Shown here: positions 27,601-34,689 of the stretch, piece after piece
How positions within the stretch are numbered: position 1 is the first letter of the stretch
How the letters are laid out: every line of letters starts with the position of its first letter
Assembly (NCBI GenBank): GCA_044867785.1
Contig: JBIOVM010000185.1
Coordinates: forward strand, 1 to 64,000
Length of the DNA stretch: 64,000 nucleotides
Source of the DNA: DASRDR01 sp044867785
Lineage (GTDB): Bacteria; Methylomirabilota; Methylomirabilia; Rokubacteriales; DASRDR01
Reading direction: 5' to 3'
Notes under the pieces: model-generated
The model's input: the letters and a program-made list of their open reading frames with translations, nothing else
Databases searched by the model: none
Told to the model about the DNA's origin: nothing
Made by a program: the position numbers and the translations under genes

Positions 27601-29081
27601 CCGATGACGCCCAGGACTTCGCCTCCCCGCACCATCGGTATCGTCAACACCGTGCGGATGGGATCGACCTGTCGTGCGGCCCACGTGTACTCCGGGTCCG
27701 TCCGCACGTCCTCGATGTGAATCGTGCGACCCTCGAGTGCTGCGCGCCCGGCCACGCTCCCTCGCCCTGGTGCGAAAGGAGTCCGCTCGAAGAAGGCTTT
27801 GAGCTCGGTCGAGGCGTTGTGAGCGGCGACGACTCGCAGCAGGCCCGCCTCGAGACGGAAGATGAACGCTTGCTCGGCGGCGCAGAGCCGGACCGCATTC
27901 TGGGCCAGCGTCTCGAAGACTGGCTGAAGATCGAAGGTGGTCCGGCCGATCACCTTAAGCAGCTCGCTGGTGGCCGTCTGCTGCTCGAGAGCCTCGGTGA
28001 GATCGCGGTTCCGCGCTTCCAGCTCCGTGAACAGGCGGACGTTCTCGATGGCGATGACGGCCTGGTCGGCGAAGGTCGTCATGAGGTCGATCTGTCGCGT
28101 GGTGAAGGGTTTCACGACGCGTCGCCACATCACGAGGGCGCCGATCGGCTCGCCGCCGCGGAGCATCGGGACCGCCAGCACGGTTCGGTACCCTGTCGTC
28201 CGCTGGACGGCCGTCGCCGTGTACTCGGGGTCCTCCAGCACGTTTTCGATGTGGATGATCCGGCGCTCCAGGATCGCCCGTCCGGCCGAGGTGCCGCGCG
28301 TGGGTGACGTCGGGAACACGGTCTGGGCCGCCTCCCTTTCCTCGCGGGACGCTTTGGAGAGGACCGGCAGCGTCAGCACGCGCCCGTCGAACCGGGCCAG
28401 CGCTCCGAACGACGCGTCGCAGAGCCGAGTGGCGCTCTCCACGATGGCTTCCAGGACCGGCTGGACGTCGGTAAGGGATCTCGAGATGATCCGCAGGATG
28501 TCGCCGGTCGCCGTCTCGCGCTCGAGAGTATCGGCCAGCTCGCGGTTGCGCGCCTCGAGCTCCGTGCGCAGGCGCTCGTTCTCGAGAGCGATCGCGGCCT
28601 GGTCGGCGAAGGTCCGCAGGAGCGCGATCTGCTTGGCGGTGAACGGTCGGACCCGAGCCCGCCAGATGATGATGAGCCCGACCGCGACACCGTCGCGCAG
28701 GAGTGGAGTCGCGAGCAGCGTGCGAAGGTCGGAGTGAAGCGGCCGGAGCCCAGGGTACCGTCGCTGCGCGGTGGCCGCCTTGGTGTCGTGGACGTGGATC
28801 GAGCGGCGATCCAGGACGGCGCAGCCGCTCGGCAGCTCGCGCGTGACCGGGAGCGCCTGGCCGACCCTGCGCAGGGGCTCGGATCCCTGGATCGCTTCCA
28901 GCCGGAGCTGGTCGTTCTCCAGACGGTAGATGTGGGCGTTGGACGCCTCGCAGAGGCGGGCGGCGGTCCGCGCGATGGCCTGGAGAATCGGTGCGACCCC
29001 CGGGGTCTGACGGGTCCTCCCCGCGCGGCCGGCAGCCGACGATCTCGCACGACCTCGCATCCTGGCTGCGCGGGCCTCCAT
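21645..29081 (-). CDS. giant cytoplasmic hybrid histidine kinase with 11 GAF domains
   Basis: 2478 residues, no membrane segment. Eleven GAF sensor modules of about 175 residues fill residues 28-1950. Ten are joined by nearly identical linkers (FADQAVIAIENVRLFTELEA and EALEQQTATSEILRVIS). After GAF11 come HisKA (His near 1993 in SHELRTPLNAIIGYSEML) and HATPase_c (N box NLLSNACKF, G boxes DTGIGM and GGTGLGLAL). Two receivers follow, with Asp in VITLDVLMPGMDGW and VILLDLMMPEMDGF. Most GAFs keep an RLC near the first helix. Promoter read at 29154-29182. The starts at 29081 or 29060 are both possible. It probably integrates many small-molecule or redox signals. Confidence 0.93.
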   Translation of the reverse strand: MEARAARMRGRARSSAAGRAGRTRQTPGVAPILQAIARTAARLCEASNAHIYRLENDQLRLEAIQGSEPLRRVGQALPVTRELPSGCAVLDRRSIHVHDTKAATAQRRYPGLRPLHSDLRTLLATPLLRDGVAVGLIIIWRARVRPFTAKQIALLRTFADQAAIALENERLRTELEARNRELADTLERETATGDILRIISRSLTDVQPVLEAIVESATRLCDASFGALARFDGRVLTLPVLSKASREEREAAQTVFPTSPTRGTSAGRAILERRIIHIENVLEDPEYTATAVQRTTGYRTVLAVPMLRGGEPIGALVMWRRVVKPFTTRQIDLMTTFADQAVIAIENVRLFTELEARNRDLTEALEQQTATSELLKVIGRTTFDLQPVFETLAQNAVRLCAAEQAFIFRLEAGLLRVVAAHNASTELKAFFERTPFAPGRGSVAGRAALEGRTIHIEDVRTDPEYTWAARQVDPIRTVLTIPMVRGGEVLGVIGVNRHEVRPFTDSQIALLETFADQAAIAIENVRLFTELEARNRDLTESLEQQTATSEVLKVISRSAFDLQPVLETLIESAVRLGGGDKGAIYRPDGDLYRMVVAYGFSQAHIQTIQNNPIRSGRDSATGRAAIERRAIHIPDVLEDPEYSWAAGQGLPVRTILAVPMLREGTVIGVLVIRQTEVRPFTDRQIELVITFADQAVIAIENVRLFTELEARNRDLTEALEQQTATSEILRVISSSPTDVQPVFDTIIRRATTLCSATNGGLFRFDGTLIHLAAYHNWSVDALQSVRQAFPRPPSRDTVTARAILAGDVVHVPDLAADPEYAAPSIVQGGFHTVLSVPMVRGGTSIGAITVARAEVSPFSDKQVELLKTFADQAVIAIENVRLFTELEARNRDLTEALEQQTATGEILRVISSSPTDVQPVFDTIVRSAVRLCDGLFGAVNMFDGEMVHRTTAHHNYTPAALAAVERLYPMRPTRQQLTGRAILTRAVAHLPDVLEDSEYLGDIALAGGWRSGLAAPLLREGHPIGTILVTRAQAGPFSERQIELLKTFADQAVIAIENVRLFTELEARNRDLTEALEQQTATSEVLKVISRSTFDLQPVLETLIESAARLCSADLGFIYRQEESLYRVVAAYGASPEYLEITKRNPIGLDRGSATGRAVLDRRVVHIPDYTADPEYRWAGQRGAETRTNLAVPMLRESTVVGVIVLMRIEARPFTDKQIELVTTFADQAVIAIENVRLFQELEVRNRDLTEALEQQTATSEILRVISSSPTDVQPVFDTIVQSVMRLCDGVFTTVFRFDGDLIHAVAHHQSITPEASELFSSVYPLRPSRDSLVARSILDRTAIHVPDVDDDLEVAPASRQLARVLGYRSILGVPMLREGNPIGAIGVGRRALDGKARPFSDREIALLKTFADQAVIAVENVRLFQELEARNRDLSEALEQQTATSEILRVISSSPTDVQPVFEAIVRSSVRLCHGLFGALYQFDGDMMSLVAHHNLSADGLAAIQRMFPMGATRETWVGRAILDRAVVHVPDVTKEPDFRFVSVADAIGYRSALAVPLLREGAPIGAIRISRAEPEPFSDSQIALVKTFADQAVIAVENVRLFTELEARNRDLSEALEQQTATSEILRAISGAQMDAQPVFEAIVRNSVRLCNGFYSVLFSFDGEWIHTRALHNVSPEGVEAFAERYPMRAEERRSMVAVAITEGRVLRIRDMREGSDVHPESRRFSKVMGHRSYVAVPMLKDGRPVGAIVVSRREVLPFSDAEVALLQMFADQAVIATENVRLLTELQARTRDLTRSVEELQALSAVSRTVSSTLDLPTVLSTIVSRAVQLAGAAGGVVYEYAEATQTFRLQASHRMEAELVEALRADPIRLGEGATGQAALRREPFQLPDIGDDQAYSATRIRAVLLGLGYRSVLAVPLLSEQRILGVLTVWRQAVGLFPDEVVNLLQTFAGQSALALQNASLFRELEAKSRELEVASRHKSEFLANMSHELRTPLNAIIGYSEMLQEEARDQHAADFVPDLQRINAAGKHLLELINAVLDLSKIEAGKMELYLESFEVAPLVRDVAAVLEPLAQKNANRLEIRCAPDIGTMRADVTKLRQALFNLLSNACKFTERGLVALETTREPAVNGDALVFTVSDTGIGMTPEQTARLFEEFGQADASTTRRYGGTGLGLALSRRLCRMMGGDITVASETGRGSTFTIRLPAEVRDATKDALPPTGRDAVAAGASTVLVIDDDAAVRDLMARFLGKEGFRVVGAGGGEEGLHLARTLQPDVITLDVLMPGMDGWSVLAALKADAGLAEIPVVMLTMLDDRNLGYALGAADYLTKPIDRERLVAVLARYRRDLPVLVVDDDADFRDLARRVLEREGYSVVEAENGRAALARLRDTVPGVILLDLMMPEMDGFDFVAAVRAEAAWRALPVVVITAKDLSPSDHERLNGYVASVLQKGALSRDVLLGEVRDLVATSAGRARRR

Positions 29082-29153
29082 CGATGCGTCTCCGGTCGTC
29101 AGGGCTGAGGGGGCCCCGGGGTGATCGGGTCAGAATGGCGTTCGACGGCCCAG

Positions 29154-29182
29154 AAGGTAGTCCCAGGCCGGCGAGGGGTCAA
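29154..29182 (-). promoter_or_regulatory. sigma70-type promoter for the giant kinase operon
   Basis: Minus strand: TTGACC (29182-29177), 17-base spacer, TACCTT (29159-29154), about 70 bases before the kinase start. Confidence 0.6.
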
Positions 29183-29202
29183 GCGTCAGAAGCAAGAGCG
29201 GC

Positions 29203-29237
29203 AGAAGCGACAGCGACAGAAGCGACAGCGGCAGAAG
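29203..29237. repeat. 15-bp tandem repeat upstream of the kinase promoter
   Basis: Two copies of AGAAGCGACAGCG(A/G)C (29203-29217 and 29218-29232) plus a partial third (29233-29237), and a looser copy starting at 29188. The run is purine-rich and lies between the LLM oxidoreductase stop and the kinase -35. Confidence 0.7.
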
Positions 29238-29249
29238 AGGCGCCGCCGG

Positions 29250-30170
29250 TCAGTGCCGGCGGGCGGCGTGGCGCACCTTCAGGTCCGGAATGACGTCTCG
29301 CGCGACGCGCTCGAACACTGCGATCTGCTCGGCCCGGGCGGGGTAGTAGAGGCCCACCTCCGAGATCCCGAGGGCGATCACGCGCTCGACCATGTCGGCG
29401 AAGGCGTCCGTCGACGCGTAGTAGTTGATGAGGCCGCCGCCGGCTCGCGCCCCCGCGTCGAACATGAGATACGAGCGTCGGAGCGAGGCGGGCTCCCGGG
29501 CGATCGCCCGGCAGGCGTCGTCGATCCGCTGGACCCGCTCGCGCGTTTCCTCCAGCTGGGCCTCGAAGTCCCGGAGGAAGCTGAGGCTGTTCCAGACGTC
29601 CGCGTACCGGGCCGCGTGCCTCAGCATGACGGGGCCCATGGCCGCGATCGTGATGGGCGGGCGGGGCTGCTGGACCGGCCGCGGCTTCATCGCGGCGCCT
29701 TCGACCTGGTAGAAGCGCCCATGGTAAGTCGCGACCTCGTTCGACAGCAGGCGGTCGACGACCTCGACGTACTCCTTGAACCGCGCCACCCGTTCCGCGG
29801 CGCTCCAGTTGGGGAGACCCATCATGGCGTAGGAGGGATCCGTCGTCAGGCCCACGCCGAGCCCCAGCTCGAGCCGCCCCTCGGAGACGTGGTCCACGGT
29901 GAGCGCCTGGTGGGCCAGCATGGCCGGGTCCCGGAGCGGGATCTGCGTGACCAGCGTCGAGAGCCTGAGGCGGCGGGTCTCCCGGGCGACCGCGGCCAGG
30001 AGGGTCCAGGCCTCGAGCCACGGGCTCCCGGACCCGGTCCAGTCCACGAAGTGGTCGGCCACCCCGCCCACGTCGAAGCCGAGCTCGTCCAGGTGCCGGA
30101 AGCGCCTCGCCGCCTCGCGCCACGGCACGTTCGGGAGCACGAGGACGTGGAAGCGCAGCGCGTGGCCCAT
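29250..30170 (-). CDS. LLM-class flavin-dependent oxidoreductase
   Basis: Luciferase-like monooxygenase family (FMN or F420 dependent), 306 residues from the ATG at 30170. Family blocks: FDVGGVADHFVDW, RLRLSTLVTQIPLRDPAMLA, LTVDHVSEGRLELGLGVG and the C-terminal barrel strands ending with YYPARAEQIAVFERVA. Last gene of the four-carbon acid operon, 10 bp after an alcohol dehydrogenase. Cofactor choice cannot be fixed from sequence; a second LLM protein lies at 53942-54817. Confidence 0.92.
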   Translation of the reverse strand: MGHALRFHVLVLPNVPWREAARRFRHLDELGFDVGGVADHFVDWTGSGSPWLEAWTLLAAVARETRRLRLSTLVTQIPLRDPAMLAHQALTVDHVSEGRLELGLGVGLTTDPSYAMMGLPNWSAAERVARFKEYVEVVDRLLSNEVATYHGRFYQVEGAAMKPRPVQQPRPPITIAAMGPVMLRHAARYADVWNSLSFLRDFEAQLEETRERVQRIDDACRAIAREPASLRRSYLMFDAGARAGGGLINYYASTDAFADMVERVIALGISEVGLYYPARAEQIAVFERVARDVIPDLKVRHAARRH

Positions 30171-30180
30171 GACGCTCGAC

Positions 30181-31215
30181 CTACGGCCGGATGACGACCT
30201 TGCCGATGACCTCACGGCGCTCCATCGCCCGCTCGCCGTCGGCGGCCTGCTCGAGCGGGAGCACGCGGTCGATGACCGGCCGCAGCCGCCCGGCGAAGGC
30301 GAGTCGCGTGATGGTGAGGAGGTCGTTGTGGGTCCAGCCGTTCGAGCCCTGGATCGTGTGCTCGCGCCGGAAGAGATAGCGGATGTCCGTCTGCCCGATG
30401 GGTCCCGACGTGGCGCCGCTGATCACGAGCCGCCCGCCCTTGCCGAGGGCGCGGATCGAGCGCTCCCAGGTGGCGGCGCCCACCGTCTCCACGATCACGT
30501 CGACGCCACGCTTGCCGGTGAGGCGGCGCACGGTCGCGTCCCAGTCCCGGTCCTCGGCGTAGTTGATGGCGACGTCGGCCCCGAGCTCCGTCGCCCGCTC
30601 GAGCTTCTCCGCGGTCGACGCGGTGGCGAGCACCCGCGCCCCGGCCAGCTTGGCGATCTGGATCGCCGCGAGGCCGACACCGCCGACCGCGCCGTGCACG
30701 AGCACGTCCTCGCCGGGCTCTACGCGCGCGTGCGTCACGAGCATCCGCCAGGCGGTGCCGAACGTGATCGGGAGGCAGGCCGCCTCCTCGAACGGGTACT
30801 GGTCCGGCAGGGGAATGGCCTGGCGCGCGGGGCACTTCACGTACTCGGCCAGCCCGCCCGGGTCCATCTCGCCCAGCATGTGAACGCGCAGGCACTTCGG
30901 CACCTCGCCGTCCCGGCAGTACTCGCAGACGCCGCATCCCCAGGACGGGTTGAGCACGACCCGGTCTCCGACGCGCGGTCGCTCCACGCCCGGACCGACC
31001 GACGCGACGACCCCGGCGACGTCGCCGCCGGTGATGTGGGGAAGCGGCGTCGGCTCCCCGGGCATGCCCTCGCGGGTGAAGATGTCGAGGGGATTGAGCG
31101 CGCAGGCGTGGACCCGCACGACCATGTCGCCCGGGCCCGCCACCGGATCGGGCCAGGCGGGCTCGTAGGTGAGGACCTCGGGCCCGCCGTGCCGATGGAT
31201 GACGATCGCGCGCAT
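30181..31215 (-). CDS. zinc-binding MDR alcohol dehydrogenase / quinone oxidoreductase
   Basis: Medium-chain dehydrogenase/reductase, 344 residues. The structural-zinc loop is complete (CGVCEYCRDGEVPKC). The Rossmann motif is VLVHGAVGGVGLAAIQIAK. The usual catalytic-zinc GHE segment reads HITGGDVAGVV, with Asp rather than Glu. It therefore may or may not hold a catalytic zinc. ATG at 31215. Sits between an isopropylmalate-type dehydrogenase and an LLM oxidoreductase in one minus-strand operon. Confidence 0.92.
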   Translation of the reverse strand: MRAIVIHRHGGPEVLTYEPAWPDPVAGPGDMVVRVHACALNPLDIFTREGMPGEPTPLPHITGGDVAGVVASVGPGVERPRVGDRVVLNPSWGCGVCEYCRDGEVPKCLRVHMLGEMDPGGLAEYVKCPARQAIPLPDQYPFEEAACLPITFGTAWRMLVTHARVEPGEDVLVHGAVGGVGLAAIQIAKLAGARVLATASTAEKLERATELGADVAINYAEDRDWDATVRRLTGKRGVDVIVETVGAATWERSIRALGKGGRLVISGATSGPIGQTDIRYLFRREHTIQGSNGWTHNDLLTITRLAFAGRLRPVIDRVLPLEQAADGERAMERREVIGKVVIRP

Positions 31216-31226
31216 CGGGAGCCGGG

Positions 31227-32318
31227 TCAGGCGGAAGCGAGCGCGGCGACCACCGCGTCGCCGACGGCGGCCGTCGTCCCGGGGCCGCCGAGGTCCGGTG
31301 TGAGGTCGCGGCCCGCGCGGGTCACGGCGTCGACGGCCGTCTCGATCCGTCGGGCCGCGGTCGCCGCGGCCTCGTCCCCGTCGCGCCGGCCGAGCCACTC
31401 CAGCATGAGGGCGGCCGAGAGGATCGTCGCCAGGGGATTCGCGACGCCCTTGCCGGCGATGTCCGGCGCGGTTCCGTGGGACGGCTGGAAGAGGCCGTGG
31501 TGGTCGCCGATGTCGCCCGACGGCGCCATGCCGAGCCCGCCGACGGTGGCGGCCGCCAGGTCCGAGATGATGTCGCCGAACATGTTCTCGGCGACCACGA
31601 CGTCGTAGTGACCGGGGCGCTGGACGAGGTACATCGTCATCGCGTCGACGTAGGCATGCTCCGCCTGGACATCCGGGTAGTCCGCCGCCACCTCGTCGAA
31701 AAGGGCGCGGAAGAATGCGTAGCTCTTGAGGACGTTCGCCTTGTCGACGAGCGTCACCCGGCGGACCCGGTCGCGGGGGGCGCCGGGTCGCCGGCGCGCC
31801 AGCTCGAATGCCTGCCGGCAGATGCGCAAGACACCGGGACGCGTGACGACGAGCGTGTCGGTCGCGACGTGGCCGCCGACCAGGACGCCGGCGCCGCGCG
31901 AGGCGTAGAGTCCCTCGGTGTTCTCGCGCAGGATGACGTAGTCGATCCGGTCGCCGTCCGCGAGCCGGAGCGGGGTGGGCACTCCGGGGTGGAGCCGGAT
32001 GGGACGAAGCCCCACGTAGAGGTCGAGGACGATCCGGAGCGTCAGCTGAGGCGCGATCTCGGTGCCGTCCGGGAAGCGGACGTCCGGCAGCCCGGCGGCG
32101 CCGAACAGGATGGCGTCCGCCGCCTGGCACGCCTCGAGCGTCTCGCGCGGCAGCTCCTCGCCGGTGCGCCGGTAGCACGCCGCGCCGGCCTCCACCTCCT
32201 CGAGCGCGAACTCCAGCTGCCCCGGCACCGCCACCGCGGCGAGGACCTTCAGCGCCTCGGCCATGACTTCCGGGCCGATGCCGTCTCCGGCGACGACGGC
32301 GACGCGGTGGAGCGGCAC
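31227..32318 (-). CDS. isocitrate/isopropylmalate-family beta-decarboxylating dehydrogenase
   Basis: 363-residue NAD(P)-dependent hydroxyacid dehydrogenase. N-terminal VAVVAGDGIGPEVMAEALKVL, substrate-binding VILRENTEGLYASRG, catalytic Lys in LVDKANVLK and the metal/NAD block MFGDIISDLAAATVGGLGM are clear. The GTG start at 32318 lies 2 bases after the pdxA-type gene. Because the neighbours act on four-carbon sugar acids, a tartrate/malate-type decarboxylating dehydrogenase is more likely than leucine biosynthesis; no leuC/leuD are present. Confidence 0.92.
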   Translation of the reverse strand: MPLHRVAVVAGDGIGPEVMAEALKVLAAVAVPGQLEFALEEVEAGAACYRRTGEELPRETLEACQAADAILFGAAGLPDVRFPDGTEIAPQLTLRIVLDLYVGLRPIRLHPGVPTPLRLADGDRIDYVILRENTEGLYASRGAGVLVGGHVATDTLVVTRPGVLRICRQAFELARRRPGAPRDRVRRVTLVDKANVLKSYAFFRALFDEVAADYPDVQAEHAYVDAMTMYLVQRPGHYDVVVAENMFGDIISDLAAATVGGLGMAPSGDIGDHHGLFQPSHGTAPDIAGKGVANPLATILSAALMLEWLGRRDGDEAAATAARRIETAVDAVTRAGRDLTPDLGGPGTTAAVGDAVVAALASA

Positions 32319-32320
32319 GC

Positions 32321-33367
32321 TCAGGCTCGGGTCGCCGCGCGCTCGCGGCTTCGCGCCATCTCGGCCGCGACCAGGATCGCCTCCACCATGCTTTCCGGGT
32401 TCGCCGTGCCGGTGCCGGCGCGGTCGAACGCGGTGCCGTGGTCCACGGAGACCCGGAGAATGGGGAGCCCCACGGTGACGTTCACCCCGGACAGACCGGT
32501 CCACGCCTTGCGCGTCTCGTCGTAGCGGAACCCGAGCGCCTTGACGGGCGTGTGGCCCTGGTCGTGGAACATCGCGACCACGCAATCGAACTCGCCGCCG
32601 GCCGCGCGGCTCATGACCGTGTCGGCCGGGTAGGGGCCCGTGGCGTCGATCCCCTCGGCGTGGGCCTCGGCGATCGCGGGCGCGATCGCGACCTGCTCCT
32701 CGTCCCCGAAGAGCCCACCCTCGCCGGCGTGAGGGTTCAGTCCGCACACCGCCAGGCGCGGGCGGGCGATCCCGAGATCGCGCATCGCCCGGTCGCCGAG
32801 CCGGATCGTGCGGAGCACGCGCTCGCGCGTGACCAGCTCGGGGACGCGGCGAAGCGCCACGTGCGTCGTGACGTGGATGACGCGAAGCTCCTTGCCCATG
32901 AGCAGCATGGCGTACGCCTTGGCGCCGGTCAGCTCCGCCAGGATCTCGGTGTGCCCCGAGTGCCGCACGCCGGCCGCCGCGAGCGCCTCCTTGTTGACCG
33001 GCGCGGTGACGATCCCCTCGATGGCGCCCGCCTCCGCGAGGCGCACGCCGCGCTCGATGTACTCGTACGCCGCGCGGCCGCAGATCGCGCTCACCCGGCC
33101 GAGGGCGAACGCCGCCGGATCGGCGTTCGCGAGGTCGAGCACCTCGATGCGATCCCCCGCGAAGGTGGCATCGCCCGGGCGCGCGATCGCCCGCACCGCG
33201 AGCGTCACCTGGGCGACCCGGGCCGCGGCGTCCATGACGCGCGCGTCGCCGATGACGAGGAGACGGGCGTTCTCGCGCACCTCGCGGTCGGCCAGCGCCT
33301 TCGCCGCGATCTCGGGGCCGACGCCGGCCGGGTCGCCCATGGTGATCCCGAGAACGGGGCGGTTCAC
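32321..33367 (-). CDS. PdxA-family 4-phosphate dehydrogenase (PdxA2-like)
   Basis: NAD-dependent dehydrogenase/decarboxylase of the 4-hydroxythreonine-4-phosphate dehydrogenase family, 348 residues. Metal-binding His are in VRHSGHTEIL, NPHAGEGG and FHDQGHTPVKAL; the N-terminal ITMGDPAGVGPEIAAKAL is diagnostic. Start GTG 33367 overlaps the kinase stop (GTGA) and has GGAGG 7 bases away; the earlier GTG at 33373 would sit on that site. Next to a DUF1537-type kinase, this is best read as PdxA2 (D-threonate or D-erythronate 4-phosphate dehydrogenase) rather than vitamin B6 synthesis. Confidence 0.92.
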   Translation of the reverse strand: MNRPVLGITMGDPAGVGPEIAAKALADREVRENARLLVIGDARVMDAAARVAQVTLAVRAIARPGDATFAGDRIEVLDLANADPAAFALGRVSAICGRAAYEYIERGVRLAEAGAIEGIVTAPVNKEALAAAGVRHSGHTEILAELTGAKAYAMLLMGKELRVIHVTTHVALRRVPELVTRERVLRTIRLGDRAMRDLGIARPRLAVCGLNPHAGEGGLFGDEEQVAIAPAIAEAHAEGIDATGPYPADTVMSRAAGGEFDCVVAMFHDQGHTPVKALGFRYDETRKAWTGLSGVNVTVGLPILRVSVDHGTAFDRAGTGTANPESMVEAILVAAEMARSRERAATRA

Positions 33368-34509
33368 GCGCACGCCTCCCAGGCGCGGACGAGGGTGTCC
33401 GCGTCCCCGAAGCCCCCGGCCTTGGTCATCACGACGAGGCCCTCGAGCGGTCCGCCCACCAGCGTTCCCAGCGCCAGACCGGGCTCGAGCTCGCCGGCCA
33501 GGCGGAGCGCGCTCGCGCCGAGCGCCCGCACTACGGCGATCGCCGTCTCGCCGCCCGTGAGGAGCACCGCGCCCGGTCGAGAGCGCTCGATCCGGGCGCG
33601 AGCGGCGTCGCCGAGGCGCGCCGCCATCTCGCGGCGCCGCGCGCCGTCGTCGGCCCCTCGATCCGAGGGGGGCGCCAGGATCTCCAGGCCGTCGCGCGAG
33701 CCGAGCCGCGCGAGCTGCGTCCGTATCGCGGGGTGGGCGGTGCCGGTGACCACGATCAGCGGACGTCGGGGCCGCGGCGGCGCACCGGCGCGCTCGGCGG
33801 AGCTCGTCCTGGGCAGCCGCGTGGCGAGCGCGTTCGCGAGCCCGGCGGAGCCCGCCAAGAGCATCCCGTCCTGGCTCGCCGCGCCGACGAGCGTCCCGAG
33901 GTCTGCGTCGGTTTCGGCATCCGCGCTCAGGACACGCCCGCCCACGCCGGCGAAGCGGCGAAGCCGTTCCGCGACGGGACCGGATCCTTGTCGCACCGTG
34001 GAGAGGGGCAAGGCGGTCGCGGGCGCCACGAGGCCGGCCGCCAGGAGCGCCAGCAGGCTCGCCCCCGTGGGCGGGAACGCGGGGTCGCGCGCGATCGCGG
34101 TCTCGTCGGCGAGCCGGCCGTCGACGTGGAGCTGGCCGTCCACGACGGTCCGGCCCTGCGCGGGGAACGCGGGGGCGAGGAGGGCCAGGGCGAGTCCCGA
34201 GCCGTCCAGCATCCCGTCCATCTCGGCCGCGACGTGGCCGCGAAGGGTGGAATCCACCTTCTTGTAGAGGACGCGCGGCGGCCCGACCTTCAGCGCGCTC
34301 CCCGCCGCGCGAGCTCGAGCTCGCGCCTCCTCGACCGGCAGCATCCGGCTCTCGGTGTCGACGACGAGGACGGACGTCGTCGTCGTGCGCGGGAGCGCGG
34401 GAGGTCCGTCCCCGTCGCTCACGATCACCAGCGTATCCAGCCCGCGCGCCGCGAACGGCGCGCCTGTGTCGCAGGCGCCGGTCAGGTCGTCGGCCTGGAT
34501 CCCTACCAT
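33364..34509 (-). CDS. four-carbon acid sugar kinase (DtnK/DUF1537 family)
   Basis: 381 residues. N-terminal ADDLTGACDTGAPFA and YKKVDSTLRGHVAAEM are the substrate-binding hallmarks of the four-carbon acid sugar kinases. The C-terminal nucleotide-binding domain has VLLTGGETAIAVVRAL and MTKAGGFGD. It phosphorylates a C4 sugar acid (threonate/erythronate type) for the adjacent PdxA-like enzyme. ATG 34509 (a GTG lies one codon earlier). No ribosome site is visible, and a promoter at 34519-34547 would start transcription almost at the start codon, so the message may be leaderless. Confidence 0.92.
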   Translation of the reverse strand: MVGIQADDLTGACDTGAPFAARGLDTLVIVSDGDGPPALPRTTTTSVLVVDTESRMLPVEEARARARAAGSALKVGPPRVLYKKVDSTLRGHVAAEMDGMLDGSGLALALLAPAFPAQGRTVVDGQLHVDGRLADETAIARDPAFPPTGASLLALLAAGLVAPATALPLSTVRQGSGPVAERLRRFAGVGGRVLSADAETDADLGTLVGAASQDGMLLAGSAGLANALATRLPRTSSAERAGAPPRPRRPLIVVTGTAHPAIRTQLARLGSRDGLEILAPPSDRGADDGARRREMAARLGDAARARIERSRPGAVLLTGGETAIAVVRALGASALRLAGELEPGLALGTLVGGPLEGLVVMTKAGGFGDADTLVRAWEACA

Positions 34510-34518
34510 CACGGCGCC

Positions 34519-34547
34519 ACGGTAGCCCGCGTCCCGGGAGGGGTCAA
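34519..34547 (-). promoter_or_regulatory. sigma70-type promoter for the four-carbon acid operon
   Basis: Minus strand: TTGACC (34547-34542), 17-base spacer, TACCGT (34524-34519). The -10 ends only 9 bases before the kinase ATG, implying a leaderless or nearly leaderless mRNA. Confidence 0.55.
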
Positions 34548-34689
34548 GGAGCCCGGCCTTCCGCCGTCCGGCGGAGCCGCCGACGCCGAGCGAGGCTGGC
34601 TCCCGGCCGAGGCCGGCACCGCGCTCTTCGATGACGCGAGGAATCCCGAGACGCGTTTACCATGGCACGGAGGGCACGGAGACGACGTC

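Noticed and set aside
29188..29237. CRISPR-like array
   Set aside because: The 15-bp units are directly joined without spacers, so this is a simple tandem repeat.
31227..32318. LeuB of leucine biosynthesis
   Set aside because: No leuA/C/D nearby, and it is translated in a C4 sugar-acid operon; a tartrate/malate-type role fits better.
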